The translations under genes were made by a program, and so were the position numbers. A DNA stretch of 64,000 nt from Ruminococcus sp. GTDB taxonomy: Bacteria > Bacillota > Clostridia > Lachnospirales > Lachnospiraceae. Shown here piece after piece: positions 17,564 through 26,989 of this stretch; position 1 is the stretch's first letter; every line of letters starts with the position of its first letter. The notes beneath the pieces were generated by a model. It worked only from the letters and a program-made list of their open reading frames with translations. It made no database searches and had not been told where the DNA came from. Location of the stretch: the NCBI GenBank assembly GCA_013911065.1, contig JACERV010000021.1, positions 1 to 64,000 on the forward strand, written 5' to 3'.

Positions 17564-18508
17564 ATGTTCAGCGGAATGAACTATGTATATGAGGTTTATA
17601 AAGAGAAAAGTTTTTCTAAGGCAGCAGAGAATTTATATATTTCTCAGCCGGCTTTGAGCGCCATGATAAAGAAGATTGAGAGTAAAGTAGGGATGCCGCT
17701 GTTTGACAGGAGTACGACTCCAATTCAACCCACTGACTGCGGGAAAAAATATATTAAGACGGCGGAAAAGATTATGGACCTGGAGGATGAGTTTGCATAT
17801 TACATAGGAAACCTGCATGAACTGAAAACGGGACATCTTTCTGTAGGAGGAACATACCTGTTTTCTTCTTTTATATTTCCTCCTATTATAGCCAGATTCC
17901 GCGAGGCTTATCCTCATGTAAAGGTGAGTTTGTTTGAGGGACACACGCCATTACTGGAACGGAAGCTGTATGCAGGTGAGCTGGATATTATGATTGACAA
18001 CTATCTGTTGGACGAATCTGTATATGAAAAAAAAATATTTATGCAGGAGCATCTGGTGCTTGCAGTACCTGCGTCATTCGACAGTAATAAACGTGCAGCC
18101 AAATATCAGATGACCGCTGAAGATGTACGCAGGGATGTACATCTTCAGCCGGAGTTCCCGGGAGTACCTTTAAAAAAGTTTCAGGATGACCCGTTTGTAG
18201 TGCTGCGTGCCCACAATGACACAAGAGAAAGGGTGGAAGCGATTTGCAGGAGGGCAGGCGTACAGTTGAATATTTCTCTCAAGCTGAATCAGCTTTTGAC
18301 TACATATCATCTGACAGAATATGGGATGGGGGCATCTTTCGTAAGCGATACTGTTGTCAAGAGCCTGCCGCCGGATTCAAATATTGTTTATTATAAGATA
18401 GATGATCCCGAAACCGTCAGGGATGTTTATCTGTACTACCGTAAAAATAAGTATCTTACGAGGAGTATGGCAGAGTTTATAAAAAAGGCAATCCCTTCAG
18501 TCAAGTGA
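17564..18508 (+). CDS. LysR-family transcriptional regulator
   Basis: This 314-residue regulator has an N-terminal winged helix-turn-helix (SFSKAAENLYISQPALSAMIKKIE at about residues 15-40) and a C-terminal periplasmic-binding-protein-like effector domain. It is divergent from the aminotransferase-gdhA transcript, with 119 bases between start codons, so it probably controls that pair and itself from the shared promoter region. The ligand is likely an amino acid or 2-oxo acid by context. GGGGGT precedes the ATG. Confidence 0.9.
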   Translation: MFSGMNYVYEVYKEKSFSKAAENLYISQPALSAMIKKIESKVGMPLFDRSTTPIQPTDCGKKYIKTAEKIMDLEDEFAYYIGNLHELKTGHLSVGGTYLFSSFIFPPIIARFREAYPHVKVSLFEGHTPLLERKLYAGELDIMIDNYLLDESVYEKKIFMQEHLVLAVPASFDSNKRAAKYQMTAEDVRRDVHLQPEFPGVPLKKFQDDPFVVLRAHNDTRERVEAICRRAGVQLNISLKLNQLLTTYHLTEYGMGASFVSDTVVKSLPPDSNIVYYKIDDPETVRDVYLYYRKNKYLTRSMAEFIKKAIPSVK

Positions 18509-18609
18509 ATTATAAACAAATAGTTATAATAATTATAAATTTGATTTATTGGCTATTTTTCCAAAATTATTTTACACTGAAATTAGCAAAGGAGAGGGGG
18601 ATATAGAGC

Positions 18610-20478
18610 ATGAATGGCTGGGAAGAATTTCTGAATAAGGAAGAACTCACGGACGATGAGAAGAAAATTGTGTGTAATAGCCTGATGACCACGGAAACTC
18701 GGATGGAACGGCTCATATTGAAACATTTTTCCACGGAAGATTTCAGAGAGATTTGGGAAAAGCGCATTGGAGACGGGCTGATTGGCGGGAAGGCGTGCGG
18801 CCTTCTGGTGGCCAGGAAGCTGATAAAGGTACGGCTTCCGGAATTCAGAGGTTTTATAGAATCCCATCATTCATTTTTTATAGGTTCCGATGTATTCTGT
18901 CAATACCTGGAGCAGAACGGCTGTACCGAGCTTCGTGAAAAGCACCGCAAAGAGAAGGAGCATTTTAAAGAGGCAGATGAGCTGAGAAAGCGGCTAAAGA
19001 ATGGGGTGTTTTCAGAGAAGGTCAGCCAGGAATTGAAAAGGATGCTGAAGCATTACGGTACGACTCCGATTATTGTACGCTCCAGCAGTTTTCTGGAGGA
19101 CGGATACGGGAATGCATTTTCGGGAAAATATGAGTCTATTTTCTGTATGAATCAGGGCAGTGAGGAGGAGCGGATTCAGGAATTAGAGGAAGCTATACGC
19201 CAAGTATATGCAAGTACTATGAATCCTTCTGCCATTGAGTATAGAAGAAAGAGAAAGCTTTTAGATGCGGATGAGCAGATGGCGCTTTTGGTACAAAAGG
19301 TAGAAGGTGAGCACTGTGATGATTTTTACTTTCCTGTAGCAGCGGGAATGGGGTGTTCTTACAACCCTTATAAATGGATGGAGCATATGAATCCAGATGA
19401 GGGGATGCTTCGTATCGTTGTGGGGCTGGGAACAAGGGCCGTAGAACGTACACCGGGGGATTATCCCCGGCTTGTGGGGCTGGACCGTGCCCGGGCAAAC
19501 CTCAGGGGCACCATTGGGGAGCAGCATAAGTTTTCCCAGAGACAGGTCGATGTTCTGGATTTCTCGGAAAATAAGCTAACCACGAAACCTTTGGAGATTG
19601 TGATTCAGAAGATGCCGGAGTGGCAGAAGAAGCTTGTTTTAAGCCGGGATACGGAAGCAGAATATATGTTATCCCAGCGGCGGCGGTTTAGAAAGGTCTA
19701 TTTTGCGGACTGTCAGGGACTGGTTGAGAAAAATGATTTTATATGGATGATGCGTAAGATGCTGAAAATGCTTGAAGGGGAATATGAGCGTCCGGTAGAT
19801 GTGGAATTTGCGGTAAAGTGCCCCAGGGAAGGTATGTGGAAGGTGAATCTGCTCCAGTGCCGTCCCCTTCAGGTTTCTGTATCAGAAAATGTGGTTATCC
19901 CGGGGGGGATTGATGATGAGCTGTTGTTTGATGTCCGCAGGACATCCATGCGAAGATCTAAGAGAGAAAGCCTGGACAAAATTGTATGGGTAGACCCGCA
20001 GGCATACTACGAGTATCCTTATGCAAAAAAACCGGATGTAGGCAGGATGATCAGCCAGATTAACCAGCATTATGAGGAAGAAGATAAAAGACTTATGCTG
20101 CTTGTGCCGGGACGTATCGGAACATCTTCTCCTGAATTGGGAGTACCTGTAGTATATGCAGATATCAGCCAGTTTATTGCCATATGTGAGGTGGCCTACA
20201 GCAAAGCGGGGTACCGTCCTGAGTTATCCTACGGGAGTCATATGTTTCAGGATCTGGTGGAGGCGGATGTTTATTACGGAGCGATTAACGAAAACAGTAA
20301 AACGAGGCTCTATCAGCCGGAGCTTCTGAGAAGGTTCCCGGATGTATTTCTGAAGCTATGGCCAAAGGAGGAGGAGCTGTCTGGAATTATTAAAGTGTTT
20401 GATGTGGAGAGCAGCGGAACATGTCTGTATTTGGATGCCAAAGAAGGGCGGGCGGTATGCCGGCTTGGGAAACGTTAG
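18610..20478 (+). CDS. Stand-alone PEP/pyruvate-binding (PPDK N-terminal-like) protein
   Basis: This 622-residue protein carries the ATP-grasp-like domain of pyruvate phosphate dikinase and PEP synthase. Features are GDGLIGGKACGLLVA near residue 52, IIVRSSSFLEDG near 153 and VGLGTRAVERTPGDYPRLV near 275. The phosphohistidine swivel domain and the PEP-binding TIM barrel of complete PEP synthases are absent, and the C-terminal 150 residues are unassigned. The reaction is therefore unclear; it may phosphorylate an unknown acceptor. GGAGAGGGG precedes the ATG, and it is transcribed alone. Confidence 0.8.
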   Translation: MNGWEEFLNKEELTDDEKKIVCNSLMTTETRMERLILKHFSTEDFREIWEKRIGDGLIGGKACGLLVARKLIKVRLPEFRGFIESHHSFFIGSDVFCQYLEQNGCTELREKHRKEKEHFKEADELRKRLKNGVFSEKVSQELKRMLKHYGTTPIIVRSSSFLEDGYGNAFSGKYESIFCMNQGSEEERIQELEEAIRQVYASTMNPSAIEYRRKRKLLDADEQMALLVQKVEGEHCDDFYFPVAAGMGCSYNPYKWMEHMNPDEGMLRIVVGLGTRAVERTPGDYPRLVGLDRARANLRGTIGEQHKFSQRQVDVLDFSENKLTTKPLEIVIQKMPEWQKKLVLSRDTEAEYMLSQRRRFRKVYFADCQGLVEKNDFIWMMRKMLKMLEGEYERPVDVEFAVKCPREGMWKVNLLQCRPLQVSVSENVVIPGGIDDELLFDVRRTSMRRSKRESLDKIVWVDPQAYYEYPYAKKPDVGRMISQINQHYEEEDKRLMLLVPGRIGTSSPELGVPVVYADISQFIAICEVAYSKAGYRPELSYGSHMFQDLVEADVYYGAINENSKTRLYQPELLRRFPDVFLKLWPKEEELSGIIKVFDVESSGTCLYLDAKEGRAVCRLGKR

Positions 20479-20537
20479 GACTGCGGGAAATATCAGAGCA
20501 GATATAAACTGATAACAGAGAAATAAATAAAAGAAAC

Positions 20538-20577
20538 AGGGGATGTTTGCATTTTGCAGCATCCCCTTAAATTTTTT
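20538..20577. terminator. Bidirectional terminator between convergent genes
   Basis: AGGGGATG / CATCCCCT pairs, with an inner TGC/GCA pairing, followed by AAATTTTTT on the plus strand. It separates the PEP-binding gene from the convergent LysR gene. Confidence 0.85.
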
Positions 20578-20583
20578 ACGGAT

Positions 20584-21513
20584 TTACAAATTTTTCATCA
20601 AGGATTTTTCAGGAAAACCAGGAGAAGACAGCACTTCTTTACATATGTCAAGGAACTGCAGGCTGTTGGGAGTAAAAAAGCTGTTTTTCATCCATGCGAG
20701 GTTGAACAGGCAGCGGGATGAAAAATTTTGGATATGTATTTGACTGAGCCTTTTGCTGTCCAAATCATCCTGTATGACAAAGCGGTAGATAAATGAAATT
20801 CCAATGTTTTCCATAACCAGTTTCTTAACTGCATTGATAGTGCCAATTTCTACATAGGAACGGAAATTGGTGACATCTTGATTGTGCTGGTGAAGAATTT
20901 TCATCAGGTTGCGTTTGGAATAAGTGTCGTTTTCACGGAAAATAAGACGATAATTATTAAGTTCCTTAAAGTCTACGGTTTTTTCGGCTAATGGATGTTC
21001 GGGGGAACAGACGCAAATTGTTTCTGATTCGAAGAGTTCTTCACTTTCGTACTCATCCGGAGGACAGTAAATATCAGTGATACAGAAATGAATACGCCCG
21101 TTCTGAAGCTGGATTAAGAGTGCATCTGCTTCGTCCAGATACAAACAGACCTTTTTGTCAGGGTATTTTCCAAGATATTCAGCGACCATATGAGGGACCA
21201 GCGACTCCCCGGTGGTAACTATGGTGCCTATTTTTATTTCTTCAGGCTCTGCCGGCGGGGCTTTCAGGCGTTCGGCAATCTGCAGGGAATCCGCCTTTAC
21301 TGTTTGGGCATATGCACGGAGCAGCTTACCGTTTTCAGTCAGATGAAATTGTCTTTTTTCGTCATAATAGAGCAGCTTTGTCTGATAATAGCTTTCCAGA
21401 TGTTTGATGTGCTGGGTGACTGCCGGCTGGGTGATATTTAAAATATTTGCGGTCTGGGTGTAATTCTTTGTCTTGCACAGCACAAGGAACGTATCTAATT
21501 TTAAATCTAACAT
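20584..21513 (-). CDS. LysR-family transcriptional regulator
   Basis: This 309-residue regulator has an N-terminal helix-turn-helix (NYTQTANILNITQPAVTQHIKHLE, residues about 16-40) and a substrate-binding domain of the CysB/CbbR type. It is divergent from the peptide-use operon starting at 21791, with 277 bases between start codons. The location suggests it controls that operon in response to peptides or amino acids. I could not pick out a clear T-N11-A operator with confidence. Confidence 0.9.
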   Translation of the reverse strand: MLDLKLDTFLVLCKTKNYTQTANILNITQPAVTQHIKHLESYYQTKLLYYDEKRQFHLTENGKLLRAYAQTVKADSLQIAERLKAPPAEPEEIKIGTIVTTGESLVPHMVAEYLGKYPDKKVCLYLDEADALLIQLQNGRIHFCITDIYCPPDEYESEELFESETICVCSPEHPLAEKTVDFKELNNYRLIFRENDTYSKRNLMKILHQHNQDVTNFRSYVEIGTINAVKKLVMENIGISFIYRFVIQDDLDSKRLSQIHIQNFSSRCLFNLAWMKNSFFTPNSLQFLDICKEVLSSPGFPEKSLMKNL

Positions 21514-21790
21514 GGTAAAATCCTTTCTGAATGCTTATTACGGTTCAGCCATGTAACATATCTTGTATAAAAATTGGTTAGATTTATTTTATTATGCTTA
21601 AATGATAAAATCAAGTCATTTAGGCTCGGTATTTTAGTGAAAAGTTGCATGGAAGCCAGGAAGTATCCGGTATAACCAGAGCTTATTACGCTATAAAATA
21701 ATACAATTTTATTTTGAAAGAAAACCATGCTATTATCAGGATAAATGAAGGTGATAAAAAGGATGTAAAGAAAAAGGAGGAGTAAAAGTT

Positions 21791-22855
21791 ATGGAATACC
21801 CAATTGGAATTGAGATGGCGCCGGACTATTTATCTTACGAGTTGAGTAAAGCTGCGTACAAGCTTGTAAAAGAAGTGATGTTGGTAGAGCCAGGTGAAAA
21901 TGTTGTTGTGACAGGAGATACATCTACAGATAAGAGAGTTTTGGATGCAATTATGAGTGCTGCTTATATTGTGGGCGCCAACCCAGTGCTGGTCTATGTC
22001 CCGACGAATGAGAAAGCGTATGCAGAGCCAGTTACTCCGCTTGGAAATGCAGTGGCAGCAGCGGATGTATGGATTGAGCTTTCTTATTCTTCTATTATGT
22101 TGTGTGAGTCATGGAGAAAAGCAATTGACTTTGGCTGCCGCTACATCAACCTAACCGGCATGGATGTAACAATGATTGTTAATTGTATTGGAAAAGTAGA
22201 TGTTCCGCGGGTTGTAGAGCTGGGTGAGGCTCTCAAAGCTAAGATGGAAGCAGCCAACGAAATTATCATTCAAGACGGAAATGGTACATATCTCACAGCA
22301 AAAAACGAGGGAAGACCGGTTCGCCATTCCGGGCAGCTTGCTACATTCAAAGGATATCCGTTTATGATGTGTGGACAGATCAGCTGGTGCCCAATTGAAG
22401 AAACCATCAATGGCAAGCTGGTATTTGACGCTGCAATCTTCCCGCCGGCAGATATGGGAATCCTCTCAGACAATGTAGAGCTGACTCTTGAGAATGGCAG
22501 AGTGACTAAGATTGAGGGCGGCAAAGATGCGGAGAGATTCAGTGCATGGTTACATTCCTTTGATGATCCTAATATGTTCCGCCTTGCACACTATTCATTA
22601 GGCTTCAATCCTGGTGTAACAAAAGCGACAGGGCGCATTGTAGAAGATGAAAGGATCTTTGGATGCATGGAATTTGGTATCGGAAGCCAGGGTAAGATGA
22701 TCCGCGGAAGCTATTGGACGGCAGCATCCCATACAGACGGTGTCGTTTCCAGCCCATCCATTATTCTCGATGGAGAGGCAATTGAAGAAAATGGAAAGTA
22801 TGTGGATCCAGAGCTTGTGGAAATTTGCAGGAAAATGGGAGTTGCAGGCTACTAA
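21791..22855 (+). CDS. Aminopeptidase-like metalloprotein (M29/NicX-related)
   Basis: This 354-residue protein resembles the aminopeptidase T (M29) and NicX superfamily, whose members bind divalent metal ions with conserved Glu and His residues. Visible family-like segments are EPGENVVVTGDTSTDKRV near residue 33, GNGTYLTAKNEGRPV near 165, and the C-terminal metal-site region GCMEFGIGSQG followed by SHTDGVVSSPSIILDG. The gene begins an operon with an OPT-type transporter and a dipeptidase, so hydrolysis of imported peptides is the likely role. A ring-cleaving dioxygenase role as in NicX is less likely by context. Confidence 0.75.
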   Translation: MEYPIGIEMAPDYLSYELSKAAYKLVKEVMLVEPGENVVVTGDTSTDKRVLDAIMSAAYIVGANPVLVYVPTNEKAYAEPVTPLGNAVAAADVWIELSYSSIMLCESWRKAIDFGCRYINLTGMDVTMIVNCIGKVDVPRVVELGEALKAKMEAANEIIIQDGNGTYLTAKNEGRPVRHSGQLATFKGYPFMMCGQISWCPIEETINGKLVFDAAIFPPADMGILSDNVELTLENGRVTKIEGGKDAERFSAWLHSFDDPNMFRLAHYSLGFNPGVTKATGRIVEDERIFGCMEFGIGSQGKMIRGSYWTAASHTDGVVSSPSIILDGEAIEENGKYVDPELVEICRKMGVAGY

Positions 22856-22864
22856 AAATAAAAG

Positions 22865-22903
22865 AGAGCGCCTGAATCATTACGGTGTTCAGGTGTTCTT
22901 TTT
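22865..22903 (+). terminator. Attenuating terminator inside the peptide operon
   Basis: A 12-bp stem with G-U pairs (arms 22865-22876 and 22888-22899) is followed by a short U-tract. It lies between the aminopeptidase and transporter genes and may lower transporter expression relative to the upstream gene. Confidence 0.6.
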
Positions 22904-22933
22904 ATATCAAAAAAGAGTCGGAGGAGGGCCGCC

Positions 22934-24523
22934 ATGAAAGAAAATCACCCAAAAGAGGGAGCATCTACATTTGAAAGAATACGTTTTTCAGAGCCTATGA
23001 CCATTATTTTTGGTGTTATTTTATCTGTTTTATCAGGAATCATCTGCATGCAGATTATGGGTAAGGTTGGAGTCTCAGCAAATACATCCATATTAGGTGC
23101 GGTATTAGCAATGCTTGTTTCAAGGATTCCGCTGACGCTATTTGGAAAATTTAAGAATCTTGAGCGCCAGAACTATATTCAGACTATTGTATCCGGCGCG
23201 GGTTTTGCAGCTGCAAACTGTGCGTTTGTTGCGGTGGCTATTTTATATGTAATGGGGGAGACACGAGCGATTTTGCCTATGGCACTTGGCTGTATTTTTG
23301 GAACGGTAATCTCTGTTTATACAGTGGGAAGCTTATATGACTCCCCTTTATTTCCTGCGAAAGAGGCATGGGCACCGGGGGTGGCTACGGCAGAAGTGCT
23401 GGAGGCAGGAGATGAGGGCGGAGATAAAGCGAAACGGGTCATTCAGGGAATTGTAGTCGGAATCGTGGGGAGCTTTTTTAAACTGCCGGTAGGGGCGGTA
23501 GGCATCGTATTTATAGCAAATATTGTTTCTATGCTGGCACTTGGAATTGGGCTGCTGGTCCGCGGATACTGTGCTCCATTGACAGGGTTTGACCTTGGAA
23601 CTACAAGAATCCCACAAGGGTTCATGGTAGGAGCAGGGTTAATTGCACTGGTCCAATCTATTATTTCTATCTACCAAAGTTCTTCAAAACGGAAAAAGAC
23701 TGAAGAGAAAGCGGTTGGAGAAGAGGTGACGGTATCCGCTGCAAAAACAAAGCGTACACTGGTTATTTCATTGCTTACACATGTAGCAGGCGGAGTATTT
23801 GTAGGAATAGCCTGTGGTATCTTTACAGGAATGCCCCCCGTTAAAATGATAATTTGGATTGTATGGACTGCATTTGCCTCTGTGGCTTCTATGATTATTA
23901 TCGGAAAAGCAGCGATGTATTCCGGATGGTTTCCGGGTTTTGCGGTTACCACTATTTTCATGACAATTGGTGTATTGATAGGATTTCCTCCAATTGCAGT
24001 CGCGGTGCTCACAGGGTATGTCAGTGCTGTTGGACCATGTTTTGCGGATATGGGTTATGATTTGAAAACAGGCTGGATTATCCGGGGAAAGAGTAAAAAT
24101 GTAGAGCATGAACTTTATGGAAGAAAGCAGCAGATATATATTGAAATGGTGGGTGCTTTGATTGGAATCATCGTGGTGATTTTCTTTGCAGATATGACGA
24201 TGAAAGATGGGCTGATTCCTGCAACAAGTACTGTGTTTGCAACTACTGCGGAAATGGGAAGTGATATGTCATTATTAAAAGAATTAATGATATGGGCAGT
24301 TCCGGGAGCAATCATTCAGATAATAGGAAGAAAGTATATGTTTGGTGTGCTTTTGGCAACAGGACTTTTGATTAATAATCCGGTTTATGGTATTGGCGTT
24401 ATCGTAGCAGTAATTTTCCGCAAGATTATCGGAGATGAATTTATGAACTGCCGTGATGCCGGCTTGATCGCCGGGGACGGATTATTCGGTTTTTTCTCAA
24501 GTCTGGTAAAAATGTTTATGTAG
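22934..24523 (+). CDS. OPT/YSL family oligopeptide transporter
   Basis: This 529-residue membrane protein has about 14 hydrophobic segments. The family pattern GCIFGTVISVYTVGSLYDSPLFPAKEAWAPGVATAE appears near residue 118 and GYVSAVGPCFADMGYDLKTGW near 362. OPT/YSL proteins import small peptides or metal chelates using the proton gradient. Its neighbours are an aminopeptidase-like protein and PepD, so it is inferred to bring in peptides for intracellular hydrolysis. GGAGGA lies about 9 bases before the ATG. Confidence 0.87.
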   Translation: MKENHPKEGASTFERIRFSEPMTIIFGVILSVLSGIICMQIMGKVGVSANTSILGAVLAMLVSRIPLTLFGKFKNLERQNYIQTIVSGAGFAAANCAFVAVAILYVMGETRAILPMALGCIFGTVISVYTVGSLYDSPLFPAKEAWAPGVATAEVLEAGDEGGDKAKRVIQGIVVGIVGSFFKLPVGAVGIVFIANIVSMLALGIGLLVRGYCAPLTGFDLGTTRIPQGFMVGAGLIALVQSIISIYQSSSKRKKTEEKAVGEEVTVSAAKTKRTLVISLLTHVAGGVFVGIACGIFTGMPPVKMIIWIVWTAFASVASMIIIGKAAMYSGWFPGFAVTTIFMTIGVLIGFPPIAVAVLTGYVSAVGPCFADMGYDLKTGWIIRGKSKNVEHELYGRKQQIYIEMVGALIGIIVVIFFADMTMKDGLIPATSTVFATTAEMGSDMSLLKELMIWAVPGAIIQIIGRKYMFGVLLATGLLINNPVYGIGVIVAVIFRKIIGDEFMNCRDAGLIAGDGLFGFFSSLVKMFM

Positions 24524-24577
24524 GGAAGGCTGTGTGGTACAATAACGGTATCTATTTGGGAGGGAGATAAGGACAAT

Positions 24578-26011
24578 ATGACAGATGTGGAGAAAGTAGT
24601 TTCATATTTTAAAAAGGTCTGTTCTATTCCACGGGCATCGGGAGATGAAAGGGCAATCAGTGATTATATCCTAAGCTTTGCCAAGGAAAGAGGGCTGGAT
24701 ATTATGCAGGACGGCAATTACAATCTGATTATCAAAAAGCCGGCTACTGTGCCTGATGCAGGGGACCCTGTTATCCTTCAGGGGCATCTTGATATGGTTT
24801 ATGTGAGAGAGGAAGGCAGCAGTCATGTATATGAGCATGGAATTGAAGTAAAGGAAGATGAAGAGTTTTATTATGCGGAGGGCACTTCTCTTGGAGCGGA
24901 TAACGGTATTGCAGTTGCATACTGCCTTGCCCTTTTGGATAGTAATGATATGTTACACCCAGATCTTGAAGTTGTGCTTACTGTACAGGAGGAGGTTGGA
25001 CTGGTCGGAGCGGATAAGATAGACATTTCCTCCTTAAAGGGTACACGCCTTATTAATTTGGATTCGGAGGAAGAAGGGATTTTCTATACAAGCTGTGCGG
25101 GTGGCCTAAGGTGCCGCATGCTCTGGGAACCGGAGACAGAAAGGCTGGAGGAGGAAAGGGTGCCTCTTAAAGTGATATTTAAGGGGCTCTCAGGCGGTCA
25201 TTCTGGTATCAATATCGGTATGGGGCTTGGAAATTCCATTGTACTTCTCGGGCGGCTTCTATATTTTCTTAAGGATATGCCGGTGCGTATTAATGAATTA
25301 GAGGTGCCTGGAAAAGCGAATGCCATTGCCAATAATGGAAGCGTATGTCTTTATGTAAAGCCAGGGGACCTGGATGAGATAAGAAAGGTGGTAGACACGG
25401 CTGAAAAAACATTCCAGACGGAGCTGCAGTACACAGATTCTGTTTTTCTCGAACTTGAAGAGGGTATAGTGACAAAAGAAGTCTATGTCTATACAGAAGA
25501 ATACCAGAAAGGAATCCGTGACAGCCTAATGCTGCTGCCAAATGGTGTGGCAGGATATTCATTTGCGATGGAGGGGTTAATTGAGACTTCCATGAATTTA
25601 GGTTCACTGACTTTGGAAGGGGGAAAATTAACGCTTCTGATGTCACTGAGAAGTTCTGTGGAATCTCAGAAATATATGTTGAGAGACAAAATACAGATTA
25701 TTGCGGATACGAACGGTGCATCCTGCATTTTCGAAAGTGATTACCCCGGATGGCAGTATAGAAAGAAGTCACCTCTGCGGGACACGGCAATTGCATTATA
25801 TGAAGAGATATTTGGGAAAAAAGGCAAGGCTGCGGCAATTCATGCGGGGCTGGAATGTGGGTATTGGGACAGCAAAAAGCCGGGGATGGATATTATTTCC
25901 ATAGGGCCGGACCTTTATGATGTTCATTCACCAAAAGAAAAAGCGTCTAAAGAATCCATTTTTCAAATGTGGCTGTACCTGACCAGGCTTCTGGAGGTGC
26001 TGGCTGAATAA
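24578..26011 (+). CDS. pepD: Aminoacyl-histidine dipeptidase (M20C)
   Basis: This 477-residue cytosolic metallopeptidase of clan MH hydrolyses Xaa-His and other dipeptides. Zinc-site motifs are visible: GHLDMV near residue 68, TSLGADNGIAVA near 108 (bridging Asp), EEVGLVGA near 140 (catalytic Glu) and INLDSEEEG near 165. The final metal ligand is in the DVHSPKEK motif, and HAGLECG lies near 425. Length matches PepD. GGAGGGAG precedes the ATG by about 9 bases. It completes the operon that pairs peptide uptake with hydrolysis. Confidence 0.94.
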   Translation: MTDVEKVVSYFKKVCSIPRASGDERAISDYILSFAKERGLDIMQDGNYNLIIKKPATVPDAGDPVILQGHLDMVYVREEGSSHVYEHGIEVKEDEEFYYAEGTSLGADNGIAVAYCLALLDSNDMLHPDLEVVLTVQEEVGLVGADKIDISSLKGTRLINLDSEEEGIFYTSCAGGLRCRMLWEPETERLEEERVPLKVIFKGLSGGHSGINIGMGLGNSIVLLGRLLYFLKDMPVRINELEVPGKANAIANNGSVCLYVKPGDLDEIRKVVDTAEKTFQTELQYTDSVFLELEEGIVTKEVYVYTEEYQKGIRDSLMLLPNGVAGYSFAMEGLIETSMNLGSLTLEGGKLTLLMSLRSSVESQKYMLRDKIQIIADTNGASCIFESDYPGWQYRKKSPLRDTAIALYEEIFGKKGKAAAIHAGLECGYWDSKKPGMDIISIGPDLYDVHSPKEKASKESIFQMWLYLTRLLEVLAE

Positions 26012-26064
26012 GGTATGGGATAGCTGAAAGGAATAGCTTTAGACAATTATAAGAAAATTTTAAG

Positions 26065-26122
26065 AACCCTGCGCTTGGAATACACTACAGATTGTGATAT
26101 TCTAAGTGCAGGGTTTGTTATC
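26065..26122 (+). terminator. Terminator after pepD
   Basis: AACCCTGCGCTT and AAGTGCAGGGTT pair, with a further GAATA/TATTC inner stem, followed by TTGTTATCTT. It ends the aminopeptidase-transporter-pepD operon. Confidence 0.75.
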
Positions 26123-26177
26123 TTATGCAGTAAGAACAGGATTTAAGTACACCTATTAACAGGAGGAAAAAGATAAA

Positions 26178-26645
26178 ATGACACAAAGCGAATTCCTCCA
26201 GGAGTTGCGCCGGGCATTGGAAAATGATTTGTCTGGCAGCATTGTCCAGGAGAATGTAGAGTTTTATAACCAATATATTGCAGATGAAGTAAAAAAAGGC
26301 AAGAGTGAGGAAGAAGTACTTCAGATGCTGGGAGATCCATGGATACTTGCGAAGACAGTTATAGATGCTCAGGATGGAACAGATCAATCCGTAATATATG
26401 AAACAGGTGGAAATACTTACACAGGGTATGGCAGCGAGGAAGATATGAGAGGAGGAGATCCGCGTATACATCTATTTAAGGTTGATGCATGGTGGAAAAA
26501 ACTGCTTTGGGCACTGGCAATATTTATGATAGTTATTGCTATACTTGCCATAATAACTGGTGTGCTCAGATTTCTGGCTCCGATTCTTGTGCCTCTTTTC
26601 ATTGTCATGATAATTGTCAGGGCATTGGGCGGCCGGAACCGCTGA
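26178..26645 (+). CDS. DUF1700/HAAS-domain membrane protein
   Basis: This 155-residue protein starts behind AGGAGG. Residues 1-60 form the helical HAAS domain (TQSEFLQELRRALEN, EEVLQMLGDPWILAKTVI) that resembles the domain found next to PadR-type regulators. Two hydrophobic segments follow (about 107-127 and 130-148), giving a membrane protein with a soluble N-terminal domain. Such proteins are often paired with a PadR regulator, but none is adjacent here. The specific role is not known. Confidence 0.8.
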   Translation: MTQSEFLQELRRALENDLSGSIVQENVEFYNQYIADEVKKGKSEEEVLQMLGDPWILAKTVIDAQDGTDQSVIYETGGNTYTGYGSEEDMRGGDPRIHLFKVDAWWKKLLWALAIFMIVIAILAIITGVLRFLAPILVPLFIVMIIVRALGGRNR

Positions 26646-26708
26646 TAAATGAGACAACCTGACAGGAATCGACACCGTATAAAGCAGGTCAGTACATTTA
26701 TTTTGTAC

Positions 26709-26733
26709 TTCTTGAACTACTAACGTTCAATAA
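26709..26733. repeat. Palindromic element, ATTAGTA-loop family, copy 2
   Basis: TTCTTGAAC, loop TACTAAC, GTTCAATAA: a 9-bp stem with one mismatch. The loop is the reverse complement of GTTAGTA, so the element lies in the opposite orientation to the others, with GTATAT-like flanking bases. Confidence 0.55.
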
Positions 26734-26754
26734 GGTATATAATTTAAATAACGT

Positions 26755-26785
26755 AAAAGACCGATGGGGGAGCCATCGGTCTTTT
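26755..26785. terminator. Bidirectional terminator
   Basis: AAAAGACCGATGG pairs with CCATCGGTCTTTT around a short G-rich loop. The A-tract and T-tract make it functional in both directions. It follows the DUF1700 gene. Confidence 0.85.
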
Positions 26786-26813
26786 GAGGGGAGTATAAAT
26801 AATTAATAAGGGG

Positions 26814-26837
26814 TTGTAGAAAGTAACCTTTCTACAA
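26814..26837. other. 10-bp stem-loop upstream of the Asn-rich gene
   Basis: TTGTAGAAAG, loop TAAC, CTTTCTACAA form a perfect hairpin with no U-tract on the plus strand. TATAAT at 26847-26852 follows closely. It may be an operator or mRNA leader element for the gene at 26990. Confidence 0.4.
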
Positions 26838-26989
26838 GAATAAGTATAATATATCAAATTGGAAAAAGCAAGCAAAATTATAAAAAATATTAAAAAAGAA
26901 AGTTGCTGATTTTTTAAAATGATGAATAAAAAATAGCAGAGAAAGAAACAATATGAGTGTACCAAATAATTTTCTCAGGAGGAATACTC

